From Halocaridina rubra (Eukaryota; Arthropoda; Malacostraca; Decapoda; Atyidae): a DNA stretch of 18,645 nucleotides. Shown here piece by piece: positions 1-9,961 of the stretch. Each line of letters begins with the position of its first letter. Position 1 is the stretch's first letter. Where the stretch lies: NCBI GenBank assembly GCA_037179515.1, contig JAXCGZ010017869.1, positions 17,501-36,145 on the forward strand, read 5' to 3'. The notes under the pieces are model-generated. The model was not told where the DNA came from, did no database searches, and worked only from the letters and a program-made list of their open reading frames with translations. The position numbers were made by a program, and so were the translations under genes.

Positions 1-20
1 ATATATATATATATATATAT
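1..20. repeat. (AT)n microsatellite at window edge
   Basis: Alternating AT runs from the first base, so the array probably continues to the left of the window. Confidence 0.8.
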
Positions 21-525
<505 letters not shown>

Positions 526-556
526 CTATGTATTGTTTCACTAATGGGCTTCCTTA

Positions 557-920
<364 letters not shown>

Positions 921-991
921 ATATATGTAATCCCCCTATTTGGTTTCCTTTCTTGATGTCGGCTACCCCCCAATTAAAGGGGGAAACAGCC

Positions 992-995
<4 letters not shown>

Positions 996-1060
<65 letters not shown>
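996..1060. repeat. (AT)n microsatellite at SINE copy 2 3' end
   Basis: About 65 bp of AT dinucleotides next to the target duplication on the 3' side of SINE copy 2. The 921-995 segment to its left holds a short inverted repeat of C5 and G5 runs (around 967-983) and no gene. Confidence 0.95.
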
Positions 1061-1066
<6 letters not shown>

Positions 1067-1077
1067 TGTAAGTCAGT

Positions 1078-1275
1078 TGTTCCGGTTTTACGTCACGGAC
1101 TCCCTTCTCTACCAAGGGCTAGGACGGTTGCCTTCTTGCGAAGGACTTGTTTTGGTAGATGTAATCGTTACCCTAAGTGCATGCCCTTGCTAACCTCAGA
1201 CCGTGACGGGGCGCAAACCCTCGACCGGACGCCTCAGAGTCGAGGACGCCATCGCTTGAGCCACGATGACTACTC
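1078..1275 (-). mobile_element. tRNA-derived SINE, copy 2, with 17-bp target duplication
   Basis: The clearest copy of the family. On the minus strand the A box TGGCTCAAGCG fits the consensus TRGYNNARNNG exactly, and GGTTTGCGCCC lies 33 nt downstream at the B-box position. The copy is bounded by imperfect 17-bp direct repeats, ATCGATTGTAAGTCAGT at 1061-1077 and ATCGATTGTATATCAGT at 1276-1292 (15 of 17 match), which fixes the element at 198 bp. The body holds a hairpin with a GCAA tetraloop (1131-1144), an inner pairing of 1113-1119 with 1183-1189 and an outer pairing of 1091-1098 with 1201-1208. Long target duplications are typical of LINE-driven insertion. Confidence 0.9.
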
Positions 1276-1331
1276 ATCGATTGTATATCAGTCTGTCTGT
1301 CTATTTCTTATTCATCTATCTATCTATCACA

Positions 1332-1442
1332 AGGGTGGAATGGGGGGAGACTTTGCAACCCCTTATCCTCAAGGAGCTAAGAGGAGTGGTTGAGGTATGT
1401 GTGGATCGTGGTGAATGCGCATTTCTAGGGGGAATGAGGCAT
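1332..1442 (-). repeat. Dispersed repeat, copy a
   Basis: The reverse complement matches 3222-3350 closely, for example CCACACATACCTCAACCACT in both. It lies 57 bp upstream of SINE copy 2, in the SINE's orientation. Family unknown; no coding potential seen. Confidence 0.75.
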
Positions 1443-1574
1443 GTGTATATGTATGTATGTATGTATGTATCTATCTATCTATCTATGTGTTTGTTTGTGT
1501 CTATCTATCTATCTATCTATCTATCTAATATATCTGTCTGTTTGTCTGTCTGTCTCTCTGTCTGTCTGTTATCT

Positions 1575-1605
<31 letters not shown>

Positions 1606-1667
1606 GGCTATCTACCTATATATCTGTCAATATATGTCTTTCTTCCCGTTTATCTATCTATCTATCC

Positions 1668-1718
<51 letters not shown>

Positions 1719-1770
1719 AATCTATCTATCTATATATCTATCTATCTATCTATCTACCTGTCTGTCTATC
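1443..1770. repeat. Compound tetranucleotide microsatellite
   Basis: (GTAT)n passes into (CTAT)n, (CTGT)n and back to (CTAT)n with interruptions. A smaller (CTAT)n block lies at 1314-1328. The region translates as Ile-Tyr-Leu-Ser repeats, which explains the long open frame across it. Confidence 0.95.
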
Positions 1771-1807
1771 TCGGCGTTTGCATTTGCGGGATAAGGAGAT
1801 TTTGTAA

Positions 1808-1876
1808 GTACATACATACATACATACATACATACATACATACATACATACATACATACATACATACATACATACA
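1808..1876. repeat. (CATA)n microsatellite, 5' flank of CR1 fragment
   Basis: About 17 units of CATA running directly into the 5' truncation point of the CR1-like fragment. The same motif resumes at 2309, on the other side of the element. Confidence 0.96.
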
Positions 1877-2308
1877 TGCCACGAAACTGGTGCCAAAAAT
1901 ACGCAATCTCAGTTATGATGAGAGCCTGAGGGAATTAGACCTACCATCACTCTATGCTAGAAGATTGAGGGGGGATATGGTGACAGTCTTTAAATTCCTA
2001 GATGGTTATAACAGAGTGGATAGGGATCGAAATTTTGATATGGCTGGCTCTAGAACTAGAGGTCATAGTTTGAAGCTTGGTAAGAATACTTGTTTGCAGG
2101 ATGTAAGGAAGTACTTTTTTAGTGTAAGAGTAGTTAATAATTGGAATTCGCTAAGCAAGGAGGTAGTTACTGCTAACTCAATTCATAGTTTTAAGGACAG
2201 GTATGATAAGTATCACTAAATACAAAATGGAACCGATCAGGAGACGGGAAGATACGATCTTTGGGCTCTTTCCCATAAGCACAATTAGGTAATCACAATT
2301 AGGTAATC
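1877..2308 (+). mobile_element. CR1-like LINE, 5'-truncated copy a
   Basis: The 3' end of a non-LTR retrotransposon of the same family as 14251-15877. It holds the last 113 codons of the polymerase and a ~90-bp 3' UTR ending in AATTAGGTAATCAC. The terminal AATTAGGTAATCAC is present twice in tandem near 2283-2310. Both sides abut (CATA)n. At the 5' junction the sequence ACATG fits both the microsatellite and the intact element, a microhomology junction as expected for incomplete target-primed reverse transcription. Confidence 0.9.
1878..2219 (+). pseudogene. CR1-like reverse transcriptase, C-terminal fragment
   Basis: Encodes the C-terminal 113 residues from ATKLVP to DKYH and a stop. By hand count 100 of 113 residues agree with residues 461-573 of the 14330-16051 frame. 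This is the region after the reverse transcriptase fingers and palm (motifs LSYDE.LRELDLPSL, RGDMVTVFKF, GSRTRG, FFSVRVV.NWNSL, FKDRYD), which is typical of CR1-like polymerases. No catalytic residues remain. The frame stays open upstream only because it runs through CATA and CTAT microsatellites, so no start codon here is meaningful. Too short to be functional. Confidence 0.9.
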
Positions 2309-2415
2309 ACATACATACATTCATACATACATACATACATACATACATACATACATACATACATACATACATACATACATACATACATACATACATACAT
2401 ACATACATACATACA
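2309..2415. repeat. (CATA)n microsatellite, 3' flank of CR1 fragment
   Basis: About 105 bp of CATA units starting directly at the CR1 3' terminus, in the same motif and phase direction as the block at 1808-1876. Confidence 0.96.
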
Positions 2416-2506
2416 ATCTAAACATCAACAGCACCGCAGTCCATATCTAAAGACCCTTTCAACAAATGATTAATATGCTCTGGAGCTTCTGTCTCGGTGA
2501 CATTGC

Positions 2507-2508
<2 letters not shown>

Positions 2509-2569
<61 letters not shown>

Positions 2570-2581
2570 ACACACACACAC
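2509..2581. repeat. (CA)n microsatellite
   Basis: About 73 bp of CA with one interruption near 2567. Confidence 0.95.
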
Positions 2582-2831
2582 AAGAGGTTTAGACTGACTA
2601 GAGTGAGACAGACAATTCAACAGCAGGTTTTAAAAGTTCTCTCCAAATTATACCACAAACCCAGTTTCGTTTATATTTATGAAATTTGCAGATCCATGAT
2701 GTACTTATTTTTGTGCTTGCCCAAGCATTAACCTGTGCAGGTAATGTATCCTCATAATCAATATTTCGTATTTCTGTTACCAGCTATGAGTTCATCTTGG
2801 GTGTTTCCCCAGCATGCACATATCTTATTAT
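2582..2831. other. Unique-looking spacer
   Basis: No open frame of interest, repeat or RNA gene recognised. AT-rich with ordinary complexity. Confidence 0.4.
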
Positions 2832-2948
2832 CCCTTCACATCTGACTAGTCACAATACACTCCCGATCTCTGGTTCTCTCTATAAGGCCTGATGAGGGTA
2901 GATTTTTTTTTTTTTTTTTGCCCGTCCTGGTGTCACAATCATAAAAAA
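2832..2948 (+). mobile_element. LINE-B 3' UTR fragment
   Basis: Matches the 3' terminal region of the LINE at 4779-7146: TGATGAGGG, then the terminal GTCCTGGTGTCACAATC.T followed by an A run. Its 5' part (CCCTTCACATCTGAC) and an internal poly(T) of about 18 at 2902-2919 are shared with the minus-strand fragment at 12878-13080 rather than with the longer copies. That suggests a subfamily with a T-tract. It has an internal deletion relative to that copy. No coding sequence. Confidence 0.8.
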
Positions 2949-3221
2949 AATTTTGATATGTGATTTCAAATTTGGATTACAGAGGGGGGGGGGGCTGTGT
3001 ATTTAATTTTAGACATGACGTATGTCGTACAAAGAAACCTTGAAATATTAGACAAAAAAAGAAAGGCAGAGAAATTAAAAGCATTCGAATTGACAGATAG
3101 CCGAACAGACAAAACATTCACGTATAATAGACAGACAGAATGCCAGGCAAAAGCCTTCGAACAGACTGACAGAAAAACAAATCTTATACTCAGATTGTGC
3201 AGACAGACTTATACATATAGA
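2949..3221. other. A-rich spacer with degenerate ACAGAC motifs
   Basis: Includes an 11-G run near 2983-2993, then A-rich sequence with repeated ACAGAC/GACAGA words. The piece CCTTCGAACAGACTGACAG resembles 3723-3742 on the far side of the SINE, so the two flanks may be one older repeat block. A 132-codon frame at 2997-3395 crosses two repeats and is not convincing. Confidence 0.4.
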
Positions 3222-3350
3222 CATGCCTCATTTCCCGTTATAAGGGGGTGTGGTCGAGCCAAGAAACTCGCATTCACCACTATCCACACATACCTCAACC
3301 ACTCCTCTCAGCTCCGTGGGATTAAAGGGTTGTCACGTCTCCCCCTGAGG
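3222..3350 (+). repeat. Dispersed repeat, copy b
   Basis: Inverted relative to 1332-1442. The shared stretch runs from CATGCCTCATT to CTCCCCC, with about 25 extra bases near 3240-3265 in this copy. It lies 126 bp upstream of SINE copy 3, in the SINE's orientation. Confidence 0.75.
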
Positions 3351-3458
3351 GAGGGGGATAAGAATACTTCCTCCATGTTCCCCTGCGTGCCGTAAAAATC
3401 GACTAATTGGGGCGGAGCGGGGGGACTGGGATTCCTCTCTACTGTATTTTACTTCCTG
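3351..3458. other. GC-rich segment between repeat and SINE
   Basis: Contains CCCTGCGTGCCGTAAAAATC and a G-rich stretch (3409-3430). It gives the impression of an arthropod dispersed repeat I have seen before, but I cannot name it from sequence alone. Confidence 0.3.
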
Positions 3459-3475
3459 CGAATAGCCAAGAGAAG

Positions 3476-3682
3476 TAGTCACCGTGGCTCAAACGATAGC
3501 GTCCGCGACTCTGAGGCGTCAGGTCGAGGTGCGCGCCCCGTCACGGTCTGAGGTTAGCAAGGGCATGCACTCAGGGTAAGGATTACATTTGCCAAAACAA
3601 GTCCTTCGGAAGAAGGCAACCGTCCTAGCCCTTAGTAGAAAAGTGAGTCCGTGACGTAAAACCAGAACCGGGAAAAAAAGAA
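3476..3682 (+). mobile_element. tRNA-derived SINE, copy 3, with 17-bp target duplication
   Basis: Plus-strand copy of the family at 722-920 and 1078-1275. The A box TGGCTCAAACG (3485-3495) fits the consensus exactly; the B box is degraded (AGGTGCGCGCC). CGAATAGCCAAGAGAAG at 3459-3475 and CGAATAACCAAGAGAAG at 3683-3699 form a 17-bp target duplication with one mismatch. The body hairpin at 3603-3616 has a GGAA loop. Outer pairing is 3539-3546 with 3649-3656; inner pairing is 3558-3564 with 3628-3634, with its outermost pair broken (C against A). The 3' end carries a short A-rich tail (GGGAAAAAAAGAA). Confidence 0.9.
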
Positions 3683-3699
3683 CGAATAACCAAGAGAAG

Positions 3700-4068
3700 A
3701 CAGACACTCAAGAAAAAAAAAACCTTCGAAGAGCCAGACTGAAAACAGATTAAACACTGAAATTACGCCGACAGACAGACGAGCAACCAAGCAAATTTTT
3801 GAAAAAAAACGAACAAAGGAGAAAAAGAAAAGACAGAGAAGAAAACTTGCCATAGTCAGCAAGCAACGCTACGGAAGATAAACCACAATATAAATATTAG
3901 GATAATGTACGCAGTATGCAAAAGCGACATTTTGAACAGAGTGCCAAGTGCCACGAAGAGAGCATTCAGCGCCAACGCTGCCGAGATTATCATAATATGA
4001 AATGTACATAATAAAAGTTTGCTCTCCTTCTCCCAGATGCTTCCGAAAAAAGAGTTAGCAACATTTTA
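3700..4068. other. A-rich spacer, no gene seen
   Basis: A-rich at 3710-3860 with ACAGACAGAC words, then ordinary sequence. Short frames on the minus strand here are low-complexity or run through the SINE. Nothing further recognised. Confidence 0.4.
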
Positions 4069-4070
4069 AA

Positions 4071-4111
4071 GGGGGAGGGAGAGGGAGAGGGAGGATGGGG
4101 GAGAGAGAACA
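4071..4111 (+). other. G-quadruplex-capable purine tract
   Basis: GGGGGAGGGAGAGGGAGAGG continues with GAGGATGGGGG, giving five G-runs of three or more with loops of one to five bases. This satisfies the usual G3N1-7 pattern on the plus strand. A (TTTG)n stretch follows at about 4137-4168. Confidence 0.6.
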
Positions 4112-4335
4112 AAATTTCTATCCTCTATGTACCTCTGTTTGTTTATTTTTTGTTTGTTTGTTTGTTTGCTCATTGTGATGCGCATACATGTGTGGAAAGT
4201 CGTGATATGCAGCATCTAAGTGGCCCTAGAGCTTGATTCGCTATTGTTTGTAAAATATGTTTTTCTTTTGAGCAATATTCTGAGCTGGTGGAGTACCTTT
4301 TTCGATGTATACATAGCCGCATTCTGTAAATGAGA

Positions 4336-4532
<197 letters not shown>

Positions 4533-4683
4533 TCATTTTCCATTTAAAATTAAAATAATTAAGCAGCACTTGTTTATACAGTGTTTTGGAATTTATAAGC
4601 TGGATGTAAAACTTTCAGTGTTTTAATTTTAAATACAACTAAACTTTCTTAAAAACTGTATCTTCTTTGTGCTTCGATTTCAA

Positions 4684-4760
4684 ACACATTGGTAGAGTGG
4701 TCATAGTGATTAACTCAGGAGTTGACAGACCCAAGATCGAACCCTCCATAGGGTGATAGG
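4684..4760 (+). mobile_element. tRNA-like SINE head
   Basis: TGGTAGAGTGG (about 4690-4700) fits the polymerase III A box TRGYNNARNNG exactly. AGATCGAACCC about 35 nt further is a B box with two mismatches. It is not the SINE family at 722/1078/3476, because the sequence between the boxes differs. No body or tail can be defined: the LINE-B 5' end follows within about 20-40 bp. A decayed tRNA gene is the alternative. Confidence 0.5.
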
Positions 4761-4778
4761 AATGGCATACAGCCTTAA

Positions 4779-6947
4779 TTCTCCAATCACACATTTTCAA
4801 GGATCACTACTCAACGCCGCCTTTGGCACTTCGAGCGAACCCAATATGAAAATTTGCGTAACTTTCTCTTTGACTTCCCATGGGATGACTACTGCTTTCG
4901 GTCCCACAACCCTGATCGGGTAGCTGTAAAAGTTGCCGAGATCATGACCGCGGGAATGGAGGCGTACATCCCCTCTTCTACAAAAACTTTCTCTCCCCCT
5001 AAACCTTGGTTTGACCGTGACTGCTCCATGGCTATCCAGGCTAGGAATCAGGCTCACCGATCTTACCAAGCCTCTCCTTCCGATTTAACTCGCTCTGCTT
5101 TTATTATAGCTAGGAAGCGCTGTACAGCTCAGATTCGAAGGTCTAAGGCTTCCTTTATAAGAAGGAAAGTTGATGACCCTAACTCCTCTCCCACTGACAA
5201 ATGCTTCTGGTCCTTAGCCAAAAACCTCTCCAAAAACTTCTGTAACTCAAGCTTTCCCCCTCTCATTCGTTCTGATGGCTCTATAGCTTGCTCTCCCACT
5301 GACAAAGCCACTCTCTTTGGCTCTCATTTTTCTGCCAACTCTTCTATCAACGATTCCAGCGCACCTGTTCCTCAGTCATTTCTCCTCTCTAACCCTATGC
5401 CCTCCCTTATCCTTTCTTCATGCAAAGTTCATAAGGTTCTTCGCTCACTAAAGACAAACAAGGCATCTGGTCCCGATGGTATCCCTGCAAGGTTCCTTAA
5501 GGAGTTTGCAGATGAACTGGCTCCCGTGCTTTGCCGTCTTTTTCGCCTCATTCTGTCGACCAGAGTCTATCCTTCATCTTGGAAGCATGCTCTAGTTCAA
5601 CCTGTTCCTAAGAAGGGTGACCGCTCTATTCCTTCTAACTACCGACCTATTGCTCTAACCTCCTCTATTGCTAAAGTTTTCGAAACTTTGCTCAATGCTC
5701 ACTTCTTGAAACGCCTTGAATCTAACTCACTTATCTCCGATCACCAGTACGGCTTCCGCAAGGCAAGATCCACTGGTGATCTCCTGCCCTATCTTACTCA
5801 TGCATGGTCATCTTCTCTGAGGAACTATGGAGAATACTTTGTCGTCGCCCTTGATATCTCTAAGGCTTTTGACAGAGTCTGGCACAAGGCTCTGTTGGCC
5901 AAACTCCCTGCCTATGGCTTTACCCCTTCTTTCTGTTCTCTGATTTCCAGTTTTCTTACTGACCGTTCTATATCTGTAGTTGTTGATGGCGCGACATCTA
6001 GCCCTTTCTCTGTTTCCAGTGGTGTTCTACAGGGCTCTGTTCTTTCACCTACTCTCTTCCTTCTCTTCATCAATGATCTTCTACAATCCCCATCTTCCTC
6101 TCTTCTTCATGCCTTTGCCGATGATTCTACCCTTCACTTTTCCTCTGCCTTTTCTTCACAACCTTCATCTGTTACTCGTAATCAATCTCATATCACTCTT
6201 TCTTCTACTCTTAACTCCGATTTGCAGAGAGTATCTGAATAGGGCACTCAAAATTTAGTTAAATTCAATGCCTCCAAGACACAGTTTCTGGCTATCTCTT
6301 TATCTTCTTCACCTCCTGATAACCCTATTGTCTTTGAAACTAATGAAATATACCCTCTTAACTCTATCAATATATTAGGAATCCATATAGCCTCTAACTT
6401 GTCTTGGAGGAATAACATAATCCAAATTTCTAAATCTTCATCCAAAAAATTGGGGTTTTTGTTTCGTTTTCGTTATTACTTTTCCTCATTGCAGTTACTT
6501 AAAATTTACAAAGGTCTTATCCGCCCCTGCTTAGAATACTGCTCACACATCTGGGGTGCTTCTTCCTTTACTTATCATCTTGATAGGGTTGAATCTAAGG
6601 CAGTCAGACTCATTAATGATCCTTCTCTTACTTCTAACCTGGATTCTCTCTCTCTTCGCCGTAAGGTATCTTCCCTTTCGCTTTTCTATCACTACTACTT
6701 CCATCGCTGCTCTGATGAGTTGGCGGGTTGCATCCCTCCTCCACTGCCGAGGCCGCGTAACACTCGCCAAGCGGCCTCATCTCACAGGTACTGTGTGGAG
6801 ATTTGTAGCTCGCGTATTGGTCGGTGCAGCGACTGCTTCTTCCCATCTGCCTCCAGACTCTGGAACTCTCTTCCTCCTTCTGTCTTTCCTAATTCTTATG
6901 ACCTTTCATCCTTCAAAAAGCAGATCTATCGTCATCTCAGAGCCTAG
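4779..6947 (+). pseudogene. LINE-B polymerase, one in-frame stop
   Basis: The frame is open from 4779 with no credible start; RRLWHFERTQYENLRNFLFDFPW is the linker after a lost endonuclease. Counting from Leu 4854 as residue 1: NKASGPDGIP (203-211), PVPKKGDR..NYRPI (250-266), QYGFRKARS (298-306), motif A ALDISKAFD (332-340, catalytic Asp 334), GVLQGS (390-395) where GVPQGS is usual, and motif C FADD (421-424). At 6240-6242 a TAG follows VSE; the second copy reads VSEWGTQ there, so this is a Trp-to-stop change. The same frame then runs to 6945-6947 (KFNASKTQF, LLKIYKGLIRPCLEYCSHIWG, RLWNSLPPSVF). Pro-to-Leu at 392 and the stop mark it as decayed, yet about 720 codons are otherwise open, so the insertion is fairly recent. 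Confidence 0.92.
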
Positions 6948-7146
6948 TCTTCCATATATCTCTGGGTCCTCTTTACTTGAACTGTTTTTTTCTGTCTGTC
7001 GTTTTCCTTTGTGTGACATTGCCTCATCTCTGCCTTGCCCTTAACCTTTTTCTTTTCCTTCGTCTTGGTGTTTTCTCGTGCCCGGGCCTTTGTTGATGAG
7101 GGCGGTTTCTGCCTGCCCCGGTGTCACACTCTTAAAAAAAAAAAAA
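4779..7146 (+). mobile_element. LINE-B non-LTR retrotransposon, 5'-truncated long copy
   Basis: The longest retroelement here. It keeps the segment after the endonuclease, the whole reverse transcriptase, the C-terminal region and a ~190-bp 3' UTR ending CCCCGGTGTCACACTCTT plus 13 A (to 7146). The endonuclease catalytic part and any ORF1 are missing, so it is dead on arrival. Related copies lie at 8152-9180, 2832-2948 and 12878-13080 (minus). The polymerase (LDISKAFDRVWH, FADDST) belongs in the Jockey/L2/CR1-like assemblage; I cannot assign the clade without a tree. No target duplication was found. Confidence 0.92.
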
Positions 7147-7402
7147 GTCTGACTGATCCTACTGACTGGCTGAAAAGCCTACTTGGAGTGGAAACTTTTT
7201 TTTTTCAGTGAGCAGAAAATTGTTTGGTATGTATTATGGATCCTTTTTACATGCTCGCGTTCCATATCTCAAGAACCTGACTGCGCTCCTGAATCATAAA
7301 CATTCATTCTCTGCCTAGTATAGTCGTTACGCCGCATTACACAAACACACTTGTCTACTAGAATACCCTCCCTACCTCTGCCAGCAAACAACACTCGTCT
7401 CC

Positions 7403-7405
<3 letters not shown>
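7147..7405. other. Spacer 3' of LINE-B
   Basis: Ordinary AT-rich sequence with a short T run at 7197-7205. No gene or repeat recognised. Confidence 0.4.

Positions 7406-7464
<59 letters not shown>
7406..7464. repeat. (CT)n microsatellite
   Basis: About 58 bp of CT, followed by about 120 bp of imperfect TTC/CTT-rich sequence to 7588. Confidence 0.95.
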
Positions 7465-7468
<4 letters not shown>

Positions 7469-7588
7469 CTTCTTCTTCTTCTTCTTCTTCTCTTCTCCTT
7501 CTTCTTTTCCTTTGTTTTTCTTTCTACTTCTTGTTTCTTCCTTCTTTTCTTCTTCTGCTCCTTCTCTTTATATACAATTTATTTTAAT

Positions 7589-7953
<365 letters not shown>

Positions 7954-8097
7954 ATATTTTTCGTTTTATTACAGTAATAACTCCAGACAAGGTAAGTCAA
8001 AGGCTCTGCATGGCTACGTAACCAAGAGGTCCTCCCATGTGTATCATTTGCCTGTCGTCATGTTTCACTTTTATGTACTAAATATGAGACTAATCCG

Positions 8098-8151
8098 AGA
8101 AACAGACAAACAAACATACAAATATCTACACCAGCATTAAACAAGGATTCT
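8098..8151 (+). repeat. Minisatellite, left part (split by LINE-B)
   Basis: AACATACAAATATCTACACC..GCATTAAACAAGGATTCT matches part of the ~84-bp unit of the array at 9181-9650. It breaks exactly where LINE-B copy 2 begins. Confidence 0.7.
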
Positions 8152-8870
8152 GATTCTACCTTTCATATTTCCTCTGCATTTTCTTCACAACCTTATTCTG
8201 CTACTCGTAATCAGTCTCGTATCACTCTCTCTTCTAATCTCAACCCCTGATTTGCAGAGGGTATCTGAGTGGGGCACCCAATATTTAGTTAAATTTAATG
8301 ACTCCAAGACACAGTTTCTTGCTATCTCTATATCTGTTTTTCTTCCTTATAATCCTATGGTCTTCGAAACTAACGAAATTTACCCTCTTAATTCTATCAA
8401 CATATTACGAATCCACATAGCCTCTAACTTGTCTAGGAGGACTCACATAATCCAAATTTTTAAATCTGCATCCAAAAAATTGGGGATTCTGTTTCGTTTT
8501 TGTCATTACTTTTCCTCTTTATAGATACTTAAAATCTATAAAGGTCTTATCCATCCCTGTTTAGAATACTGCTCGCTCATCTGGGGTGCTTCTTCATGTA
8601 CCTATCTCCTTGATAGGGTTGAATCTAATGCAGTCAGCCTCATTAATGACCCTTTTCTTACTTTTAATCTGGATTATCTTCTCTTCGCCATGATTTGTCA
8701 TCCCTATCTCTTTTTTATAAATACTACTTCCATCGCTGATCTGATGAGTTGGCGAGGTGGATCCCTCCCCCACTGCCGAGGCCACGCAACACTCACCAAG
8801 CGGCCTCATCCCACAAGTATTGTTTGGAGATTTGTAGCTCGAAGATTGGTCTGTGCAGCCTGCTTTTTCC
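8152..8870 (+). pseudogene. LINE-B polymerase C-terminal half, frameshifted
   Basis: Homologous to 6126-6900 of the long copy. An extra base near 8243-8248 (CAACCCCTGA against CTTAACTCCGA) shifts the frame before QRVSEWGTQYLVKFNDSKTQ. A stop at 8522-8524 replaces the Gln of LQLLKIYKG, and further indels follow 8680 (ICHPYLFFINTTSIADLMSWRG). The catalytic domain is absent. It is useful as a reference because it keeps the Trp codon lost in the long copy. Clearly more decayed than that copy. Confidence 0.88.
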
Positions 8871-9180
8871 CATCTACCTCCTGACTCTGCTACTCTCTTT
8901 CCCTTTCTGTCTTTCTTAATTCTTATAAGCTATCTTTATTTTTATTTAAAAATAAAAAAAAGGACCTGTCGTCATCTCAGGGCCTAATCTTGCCATATCT
9001 CTAGGTCTTCAGTACTTCGACTATTCTTCAGCCTGTCCTTTTATTGTGTATCATCACCTCATATCTGACTTGTCCTTAACCTTTTACTTATTCTTCGTCT
9101 TCATACTTTCTTAGTGCCCGGACCTTTATTGATGAGGGGAATTCTCTTGACTGTCCCGGTATCCCACTCATAAAAAAAAA
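8152..9180 (+). mobile_element. LINE-B, 5'-truncated copy 2
   Basis: Starts within the FADDST motif of the polymerase (GATTCTACC) and ends after a 3' UTR with TGCCCGGACCTTTATTGATG..GTCCCGGTATCCCACTCAT and an A run at 9171-9180. It is inserted in a minisatellite; the hexamer GATTCT belongs to both target and element at the 5' junction. Confidence 0.9.
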
Positions 9181-9650
9181 ATTACATTAGCATTGTCTCT
9201 TTGTAACACACAAGCATTTCAAATATACAAAGTTCTACACTTTACGTAACACAAGCATAAAAATATTCACATTAACAGTGTCTCCTTTTCAACATACAAG
9301 TATGCAAAGTTCTACACTTTACATAACACAAGAATAAGAACATTCACACTAACAATGTCTTCTTTTCAACATACAAGCACTAACAAGCATATAAAGATCT
9401 ATACTAACATTTAACAAAGATTCTAATATTTGCACTAATATTGTATGCATTTTAATATACAACTACTAGTAAGCATAGAAATATCTAGCACTAACATTTA
9501 TCAAGGATAAAAATATTTACACAAATAATGTCATATTTTTAACATACAAACACTAACAAGCATACAAAGATTTACAATAACATTAAACATAAATACAAAT
9601 ATTCACACAATCATTGTCTTCTTCTCAACATACAAGCACTCCCAGAGTGA
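9181..9650 (+). repeat. Degenerate minisatellite, unit 77-87 bp
   Basis: About six units, with the landmark ATTCACACTAACAATGTCTT (or a variant) at 9181, 9265, 9342, 9428, 9515 and 9601, giving spacings of 84, 77, 86, 87 and 86. Each unit also has AACATACAAGCAC and, from the third, AACATTTAACAAAGATTCTA-like words. It is AT-rich and non-coding. Confidence 0.85.
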
Positions 9651-9958
9651 CTGGTTCTATATATTTGGTTATGTATATAATGATAATATTGTGTATTTGG
9701 AAATTGATTTCTTAGAAATGTCAATACGAATCGTCATTTGTTCTAGAAAACCATTCTCGTATACAAACGAAATGACTCATGTTCTAGCTTTGGTGTTTTT
9801 TACTCATGCTGGAATGTCAAAATTGTAAATGAAAAATATTCTGCCGGAAACCAAACCTCATGTGATGAATTTAGTTTAAAATGTTGTTAGTACTGTCGAA
9901 TATATATTTCATCTGGTTTTAATGTATCATTTTATTTATTACGTATATTGTTATTTTC
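9651..9958. other. AT-rich spacer, no gene seen
   Basis: AT-rich unique-looking DNA; no frame or repeat recognised. Confidence 0.4.
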
Positions 9959-9961
9959 TTA

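Noticed and set aside
1266..2219. 317-codon frame spanning 1266-2219 as one gene
   Set aside because: It fuses a SINE flank, CTAT and CATA microsatellites and the CR1 C-terminus. Only the last 113 codons have homology.
1808..2415. Target duplication by the flanking CATA repeats of CR1 copy a
   Set aside because: Matching flanks are microsatellite units, so no specific duplication length can be assigned.
2997..3395. 132-codon plus-strand frame
   Set aside because: It runs from an A-rich repeat-like block into the dispersed repeat at 3222-3350; composition is repeat-driven and no domain is recognisable.
9181..9650. CRISPR array
   Set aside because: Repeats are degenerate, about 84 bp, with no separate spacers, and the window is clearly eukaryotic.
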